Shown here piece by piece: positions 7,264 through 11,626 of a DNA stretch of 11,626 nucleotides (the first letter of the stretch is position 1; every line of letters starts with the position of its first letter). Origin of the DNA: Cylindrotheca closterium (taxonomy: Eukaryota > Bacillariophyta > Bacillariophyceae > Bacillariales > Bacillariaceae). The notes beneath the pieces were generated by a model. That model did no database searches. It was not told the origin of the DNA and saw only the letters and a list, made by a program, of their open reading frames with translations. Position numbers and translations under genes: made by a program. The DNA is taken from NCBI GenBank assembly GCA_933822405.4, contig CAKOGP040002002.1:1-11626 (forward strand), in the 5' to 3' direction.

Positions 7264-8301
7264 ATGCTCGATTTTGATCTTGATGACGATTACGACACTG
7301 CTTTATTTTTTGCTCTCGCGCATTTAACACAACAACAAACGAGAAGACCCAAGTATCCAACCGAACGGGTCAATTGGGACGAACATCTTCAGAAAGAGTT
7401 GTATCAGAACTCGTTTCATAGGACATATTGCATGTCCTATCCCTCTTTCATGAAGCTAAAAGGATTATTGGGGGACAAAATAGTGCTAAATGGAGCTAGA
7501 AGCACAGCATCATCTGGCACAGCTCCAATCATTCCTCAAGTTGTTATGGCATGTGGAATTTGTTGGCTTGCCGGGGGGTCTCCAACCGATATTAAGAACG
7601 CGTATGGGCTGACCGTATCCACTGTTTACAGGTTGAGGGACTTGCTCTTGGATGCTGTGTGTACAACAGACGAACTTGACATCAGGCTTCCAGATCTTTC
7701 AAATCCTTCTGAGATATCTAAATTCCGGGCAGATTTCGAAAAATTAAGTTCTTCCGGTGTGTGCAAAGGTTGTGTCGGAGTTTTGGACGGAATGCTTCAA
7801 CGCATAGGCAACCCATCGGTGGCCTGTGCTGAAGGCCAGGTGAGATCCTATTTTTCAGGACATTACAATTGTCCTGGATTAAATGTTCTTGCCATGTGTG
7901 ATGCTTTTTTGCGTTTCACTTTTTTTGGCGTATTGAATCCAGGGTCCGCTTCTGACCGAATGACGTATCTCAAATCTCGGCTCCCAGCATTTGTGGACTC
8001 ATTGCCATTCGGTACCTATGTCATTGGCGATGCAGCTTTTCCTCTAGGTGATAACCTGTTGATTCCATTCACCGGTACCTACAAACTGGATCCATCCAAT
8101 GATGTTTATAACTTTCACATCTCTCAGCTCCGGATTAGGATTGAGATGGCGTTCGGCCATCTGAATAACAAGTGGAGAGTGCTGCGCAGACCGTTGGGAG
8201 GGAAGCTTGCTACGCAGTCACAGGTCCTCGAAGTTTGTGCCAGGCTTCACAATTTTGGAATTAATGAAAGGATACTTGGTGGTGTAATGACCTTGGAGTG
8301 A
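7264..8301 (+). CDS. PIF/Harbinger-like DDE transposase, 3' end made of LTR
   Basis: The 345-residue ORF has a polar acidic start, a helix-turn-helix-like stretch GSPTDIKNAYGLTVSTVYRL (105-124) and a DDE_Tnp_4 catalytic core. The three acidic residues are visible: Asp175 in VLDGM, Asp256 in YVIGDAAFPL and Glu294 in RIRIEMAFGHLNNKW. The typical ending ARLHNFGINER (326-336) follows, so the domain is complete. This enzyme family cuts and pastes DNA at short terminal inverted repeats. From the last base of codon 340 the sequence is an LTR (starts at 8283), so residues 341-345 (VMTLE) and the stop are retrotransposon-derived. The original end and the element's right terminus are gone. The Myb-like partner typical of Harbinger elements is not in the window. 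A catalytically competent protein is possible, but the transposon itself is not a mobile unit as it stands. Confidence 0.85.
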   Translation: MLDFDLDDDYDTALFFALAHLTQQQTRRPKYPTERVNWDEHLQKELYQNSFHRTYCMSYPSFMKLKGLLGDKIVLNGARSTASSGTAPIIPQVVMACGICWLAGGSPTDIKNAYGLTVSTVYRLRDLLLDAVCTTDELDIRLPDLSNPSEISKFRADFEKLSSSGVCKGCVGVLDGMLQRIGNPSVACAEGQVRSYFSGHYNCPGLNVLAMCDAFLRFTFFGVLNPGSASDRMTYLKSRLPAFVDSLPFGTYVIGDAAFPLGDNLLIPFTGTYKLDPSNDVYNFHISQLRIRIEMAFGHLNNKWRVLRRPLGGKLATQSQVLEVCARLHNFGINERILGGVMTLE

Positions 8302-8441
8302 CCTTGGAACTAGATTAGACCCTTTGGAGGTACAGACATAGCTTTAGGCCTAACGCTCACGTCACTCCTTTCTGTGGCTTTCTGAGAGACTCTATAACTT
8401 TTGTTGTGACCCATTCCTATCTCTTCTTCTAGGCTGGTTCA
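8283..8441 (+). mobile_element. Ty3/gypsy-type LTR, copy A
   Basis: These 159 bp begin TGTAATGACC and end GGCTGGTTCA, giving the TG...CA ends of an LTR. They are identical, base for base as I read them, to copies B (8650-8808) and C (9846-10004). TATAA at 8393-8397 is a possible promoter element. TCACGTCA at 8360-8367 differs by one base from a CRE site. The copy begins inside the transposase ORF. No target duplication pairs its left flank (GGTGG) with another LTR's outer flank. Confidence 0.85.
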
Positions 8442-8649
8442 CTATTCGAATAGCCATAAGGCTTAGATTGAAGACTACAAGAGTATACTCTCTCTCACAC
8501 AAGCAACTGCTGTTTGATTTGATTGAAAAACCTCGATCCTTTCAGATTTACAACAAGTTTTACACACCAGTACTTTTTCTACGATGGCTTCTACGCACAT
8601 GCTCCGTCAAACCATCATTGTCAATGAGGGCGACTCTCCATTGGCATAG
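8442..8649 (+). mobile_element. Truncated retrotransposon leader and possible gag start
   Basis: The sequence after LTR A matches that after LTR B. The first 49 bases (8442-8490 versus 8809-8857) are identical; after that the two remain alignable but diverge with many differences and gaps. An ATG at 8584 opens 21 codons (MASTHMLRQTIIVNEGDSPL plus A) ending with TAG at 8647-8649, immediately before LTR B. It may be the gag start of a sister element cut by the next LTR. Confidence 0.65.
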
Positions 8650-8808
8650 TGTAATGACCTTGGAGTGACCTTGGAACTAGATTAGACCCTTTGGAGGTAC
8701 AGACATAGCTTTAGGCCTAACGCTCACGTCACTCCTTTCTGTGGCTTTCTGAGAGACTCTATAACTTTTGTTGTGACCCATTCCTATCTCTTCTTCTAGG
8801 CTGGTTCA
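8650..8808 (+). repeat. LTR copy B (5' LTR of the derivative)
   Basis: TGTAATGACC...GGCTGGTTCA, 159 bp, identical to copies A and C. It is followed at once by the perfect 12-bp palindrome CTATTCGAATAG (8809-8820), where a primer-binding site would be expected. No TGG-type tRNA-complementary site is seen. Confidence 0.88.
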
Positions 8809-9333
8809 CTATTCGAATAGCCATAAGGCTTAGATTGAAGACTACAAGAGTATACTCACACACACAAGCAATTGCCGTTTGATTTGATCGATCCTTTCAG
8901 ATTTTCAACCAGTTTCACACCACGCAACAAACAGTCAAAATTACTATGCTGAGTCGCACTACAATCAAAAAGCTGAAAGCTTTGCTGCGGAATGCAGCGT
9001 TCCGGAATGGAACCAAGACGGAATGTCTTATGGCGGAATGCCAAGTGCCGAGCAGTACCAGCATCAGGGACAATATTATCAAGCTGAAGAAAATCAACAA
9101 TGGAACGATCATTTCAACTTTGAACAGGAAAAATATTATCCTGAAGAGCAGGAGGCGCAAGAATGGGCGTCGCCAACTTTCATCATTCCAAAGAAGGACT
9201 GTAGGGTGCGATAGATCAGCGATTTCAGACAGCTGAAAAAGACTGTCAAGCGTAAAGTATACCCCTTGCCTTTGATTGATGATATTGTTGCGCGTCGTTC
9301 TGGCTACAAAAAATTCACAAAACTTGAACTCAC

Positions 9334-9371
9334 AATGATGTATTATTCTTTTAAATGATGTATTATTCTTT
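9334..9371. repeat. Tandem duplication, 20-bp period, at a pol deletion junction
   Basis: AATGATGTATTATTCTT occurs at 9334-9350 and again at 9354-9370. It lies exactly where the reading changes from reverse transcriptase (MMYYSF) to the RNase H-integrase linker, so it probably arose with the deletion by slippage or end joining. Confidence 0.75.
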
Positions 9372-9439
9372 GATAATGCGATTGCCGACTGCTTCTCTCA
9401 GCTTCGCGAATGGAGAAACTGTCTGAAGGGAAGAGTCCA

Positions 9440-9493
9440 AATAAGGCAGAAGAGACATCAATGAAAATAAGGCAGAAGAGACATCAATGAAAA
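9440..9493. repeat. Perfect 26-bp tandem duplication at a second pol junction
   Basis: AATAAGGCAGAAGAGACATC plus AATGAA occurs at 9440-9465 and immediately again at 9466-9491, with two more matching bases. It lies between the linker fragment and the integrase C-terminal fragment. Because 26 is not a multiple of three, it also shifts the frame. Confidence 0.88.
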
Positions 9494-9833
9494 CTTGAGG
9501 AGACGGAACGCGAAGCGGAAAGAATTTTATTACAGAATTGGTGGAGAAGTTTTGATCAAGAATACTGATGGACGGAAGTTGGATCCAAAGTACAGAGGTC
9601 CGTATCCTATTACAAATGTTTACACTAATGGTACAGTGGAAATTCAGCGCACAAATGCGATCCGTGAGAGGATCAACATCAGACGGCTTGTGCCGTTCCG
9701 TCGAGTCTAATGGACGATATGCTTGCATCGCCCATTGCGTCAAGAACCACCTCTGAAGTTGAATGGAGAATCAAGTGGATGTAAGGACGCCTTGTGACTT
9801 TTAGTGTATGATCAATCGACTGGCTCTGATCAT

Positions 9834-9845
9834 AGAAGGGAAGAG
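9834..9845 (+). promoter_or_regulatory. Polypurine tract for plus-strand priming
   Basis: AGAAGGGAAGAG, 12 purines, abuts the first base of LTR C. This is the position and composition of the polypurine tract from which plus-strand DNA synthesis starts in LTR retrotransposons. It independently supports 9846 as the LTR start and plus-strand orientation. Confidence 0.8.
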
Positions 9846-10004
9846 TGTAATGACCTTGGAGTGACCTTGGAACTAGATTAGACCCTTTGGAGGTACAGAC
9901 ATAGCTTTAGGCCTAACGCTCACGTCACTCCTTTCTGTGGCTTTCTGAGAGACTCTATAACTTTTGTTGTGACCCATTCCTATCTCTTCTTCTAGGCTGG
10001 TTCA
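9846..10004 (+). repeat. LTR copy C (3' LTR of the derivative)
   Basis: 159 bp identical to copies A and B, ending GGTTCA at 10004. The sequence then changes at once to the coding frame of an unrelated non-LTR retrotransposon. Copy C lacks the CTATTCGAATAG that follows A and B, which helps set the right LTR border. Confidence 0.88.
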
Positions 10005-10006
10005 AT

Positions 10007-11626
10007 AACGAGCATACCGACAACGGCGTCAGCTTCTTGCCAGCCCCCTTTTGGAACCAACCACTCCCTGCTGACTTGTGCCGAGCTACCGTCCACATTA
10101 CGCCTTCGCTAGGTTCTCTAGCCCTCACCGGCATTGGGACAGTACCGCTGCAGCCGCATCACGACTCTCAACCGTCTTTGCTAGCCGCCTGGATGGCCGC
10201 CTCAGCCAGGGTGACCGAGTATGTTGGCTGGACCCCTGAAGAAATTGAGATCGATGGCGACGAAAGCCTCCTTGCTGAAGCCCTACTCAAAGACCGGTTG
10301 TGTGTGATCAGCGACGGTTCTTATAAGCTCGGTCTGGGCACGGCAGCGGTTCAACTGCTTCCACGTAAGGGTGGCACAGAACCTATTATCGTCCGGTGCC
10401 AGACTCCAGGTCTAACTGACGACCAGAGCGCGTACCGGAGTGAACTGATTGGCCTACTTGCCGGTATCATGGTTGTTGATTGGCTCCTCGACCAGTGGGC
10501 CCCAACACTTCGATCACCACCCCGCGTTAGGATTGCGTGCGATGGATTTTCGGCGTTGCTCAACACCTTTGGTGACAATCAAGTCACACCGCAACAAGCC
10601 CAGTTTGACCTGATCTCCTCTATCCGGGAGGCACTTGCCCGCTCTAGGGCCTCGTGGGAACCTAGCCACGTGTACGGTCACCTCGATACGGCGACATCCT
10701 TTTCCTGCCTCTCTTGGTGGTCTAAACGGAATGTGGAAGTGGATGCGTGGGCGGTTGCCTATCGCCACCAGCTTGAGGCTTCACACCAATCGATCGCACC
10801 TAACGCTCGTTTCTTTACCGAATTGGCTGCCCTTTACATTGGGGACGTCAAACAGTCGCGATTGAATCCAGAACAGGTCCAGGAACTTGTGGCGCTGCCT
10901 GCTCTACGCAAGCGATGGCACGAGCGGCAGACAATTACACCAGAGGCAGAGCTGGAGACCGATTGGACCAGTCTGGCTCGCGCCATGAGCTCTCTTCCGG
11001 CAGGTGTCCAACGTTGGACCACAAAGCATGTCGTGGGTATGTGTGGTGTAGGGAAGTTCAAAGTCCGGTGGGGTTCCGCCGACTCAGCTGCATGTCCCTG
11101 CTGCGGCGAGTTCGAGGACCACCTTCACGTCCCTCGATGTACGGCACCTTCGGCTAGTGCGGAATGGGATCGCCGGACGGCGTCTTTGGACCAATGGCTG
11201 GACACTCAAGTCACTGACCCAGCAATCAAACACGCTATTCTCCACCTTCTTCAAGGGGTTTGTGATCCGTCCCTACCTCGCAGTCGATTGGTTCCGGTTC
11301 GTCTTCGCCACGCTTTCCTCTCTCAACAACGCATCGGCTACCAAGGTTTATTGGAAGGCCGGCTGTCTGTTCAGTGGGCGGCCCTGCAGGAACAGTACCT
11401 TCAGTCACGTGGGAGCCAACGCTCTCCGCACCTGTGGGTCTCTCGCCTGTCGCATCAGCTGATCTTGCTTGGATTTCATATGTGGGAACACAGGAACTCG
11501 GTGCAACATTCGGAGGACAACGTACAGCTACGCGAACGTAGCCGATTGGTGAACGACGGTATACACTCTCAGTTTGATATGGGCCCAACCGACCTCCCCA
11601 AGGTAGTTCAACGCATGCTCGCTGTG
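10007..11626 (+). CDS. Non-LTR retrotransposon ORF, RNase H and zinc-finger part (partial)
   Basis: An uninterrupted frame of 540 codons runs to the window edge. It holds a ribonuclease H domain with all four acidic residues: Asp in ISDGSYKLGLG (10313), Glu in AYRSELIGLLAG (10442), Asp in RIACDGFSALL (10541) and Asp in NVEVDAWAVAY (10742). This enzyme removes the RNA strand of RNA-DNA hybrids during retrotransposition. A Cys/His cluster, CPCCGEFEDHLHVPRC (11093-11140), resembles the zinc-binding motif after reverse transcriptase in plant and algal LINEs. A downstream segment around FHMWEHRNSVQH recurs, from memory, in diatom proteins of this kind. The reverse transcriptase should lie upstream but is replaced by LTR C; the open frame even continues back into the LTR to 9917. 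The region looks more GC-rich than its neighbours. No stop or frameshift was found, so the source copy is probably young. Confidence 0.8.

Larger units (their letters stand above)
8899..9713 (+). pseudogene. gag-pol remnant with three joined pol fragments
   Basis: From about 8900 one frame reads a Gln/Tyr/Glu-rich gag-like tail (NYYAESHYNQKAESFAAE, then QYQHQGQYYQAEENQQWN). It passes without a break into EWASPTFIIPKKDCRVR, the start of Ty3/gypsy reverse transcriptase. An in-frame TAG (9212-9214) stands where the family usually has Trp, then ISDFRQLKKTVKRKVYPLPL and SGYKKFTKLELTMMYYSF follow to about 9357. The catalytic YxDD region is absent. Next, in another frame, NAIADCFSQL (about 9375-9404) resembles the RNase H-integrase linker. 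Then INENLRRRNAKRKEFYYRIG, KLDPKYRGPYPI and ERINIRRLVPF (about 9483-9710) match the integrase C-terminal domain. The breaks between pol fragments coincide with two tandem duplications. Not functional as an enzyme. Confidence 0.82.
8650..10004 (+). mobile_element. Ty3/gypsy deletion derivative, 1,355 bp
   Basis: Two identical 159-bp LTRs (B and C) flank a short interior. The interior holds a leader, a Gln/Tyr-rich gag-like tail, the start of reverse transcriptase, a fragment of the RNase H-integrase linker, the integrase C-terminus and a purine tract before the right LTR. Protease, most of reverse transcriptase, RNase H and the integrase core are missing, so it could move only with enzymes supplied by a complete relative. 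LTR identity contrasts with the damaged interior and suggests mobilisation in this deleted form or recent LTR homogenisation. The flanks (CATAG left, ATAAC right) are not a target-site duplication. Confidence 0.85.

Noticed and set aside
8442..8500. A longer LTR (about 210 bp or more) with copy C truncated
   Set aside because: Copies A and B agree past 159 bp, but copy C ends on CA at exactly 159 bp and TG...CA ends are standard. A longer LTR remains a weaker alternative.
8468..8668. Plus-strand open frame of 66 codons ending MTLE
   Set aside because: It starts in the retrotransposon leader and ends in LTR B; the shared ending with the transposase ORF is just the LTR sequence.
11235..11588. 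Minus-strand open frame of 117 codons at the right end
   Set aside because: It is antisense to the uninterrupted LINE frame with clear domain motifs, and is a shadow of its GC-rich codons.

Overview
The window looks like nuclear DNA from a eukaryotic alga, most likely a diatom. Two genes have short (85-86 bp) GTAAGT...CAG introns. The glucokinase is of the bacterial Glk type. The transposable-element proteins (GCR1_C-like, DDE_Tnp_4, Ty3/gypsy pol, RNase H plus zinc-finger LINE) resemble families I associate with diatom genomes. The species cannot be fixed from the sequence alone.

Layout. 1-390: a 20-bp satellite with about ten units. 392-980: a decayed plus-strand coding stretch of unrecognised family. 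1025-1615 (minus): a broken DDE transposase. 1685-2447 (plus): a broken gene ending in a GCR1_C-like DNA-binding domain, head to head with the transposase remnant. 2448-3480: no gene, but a hairpin and a second cluster of 20-bp-period GTCCGAC repeats. 3708-4936 (plus): an apparently intact two-exon glucokinase. 5063-6479 (minus): a convergent two-exon gene for a putative type II membrane glycosyltransferase, with 126 bp between the two stops. 6480-7263: mostly empty, ending in a CAA-rich leader. 7264-8301: a PIF/Harbinger-like transposase with its D-D-E residues intact and its last five codons supplied by an LTR. 8283-10004: Ty3/gypsy remains, with three identical 159-bp LTR copies, one partial leader and one 1,355-bp deletion derivative. 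10007-11626: the RNase H and zinc-finger C-terminal part of a non-LTR retrotransposon ORF, still open at the window edge.

The two host-type genes form an island (about 3.7-6.5 kb) between blocks of mobile DNA. Glucokinase makes glucose 6-phosphate. The neighbouring enzyme probably acts on glycans in the Golgi. No functional link between them is visible beyond adjacency. I do not see a clear new defence or metabolic system. The most notable material is the compact Ty3/gypsy derivative, whose LTRs are identical while its interior is stitched together from fragments, and its chimeric junctions to two unrelated transposons.
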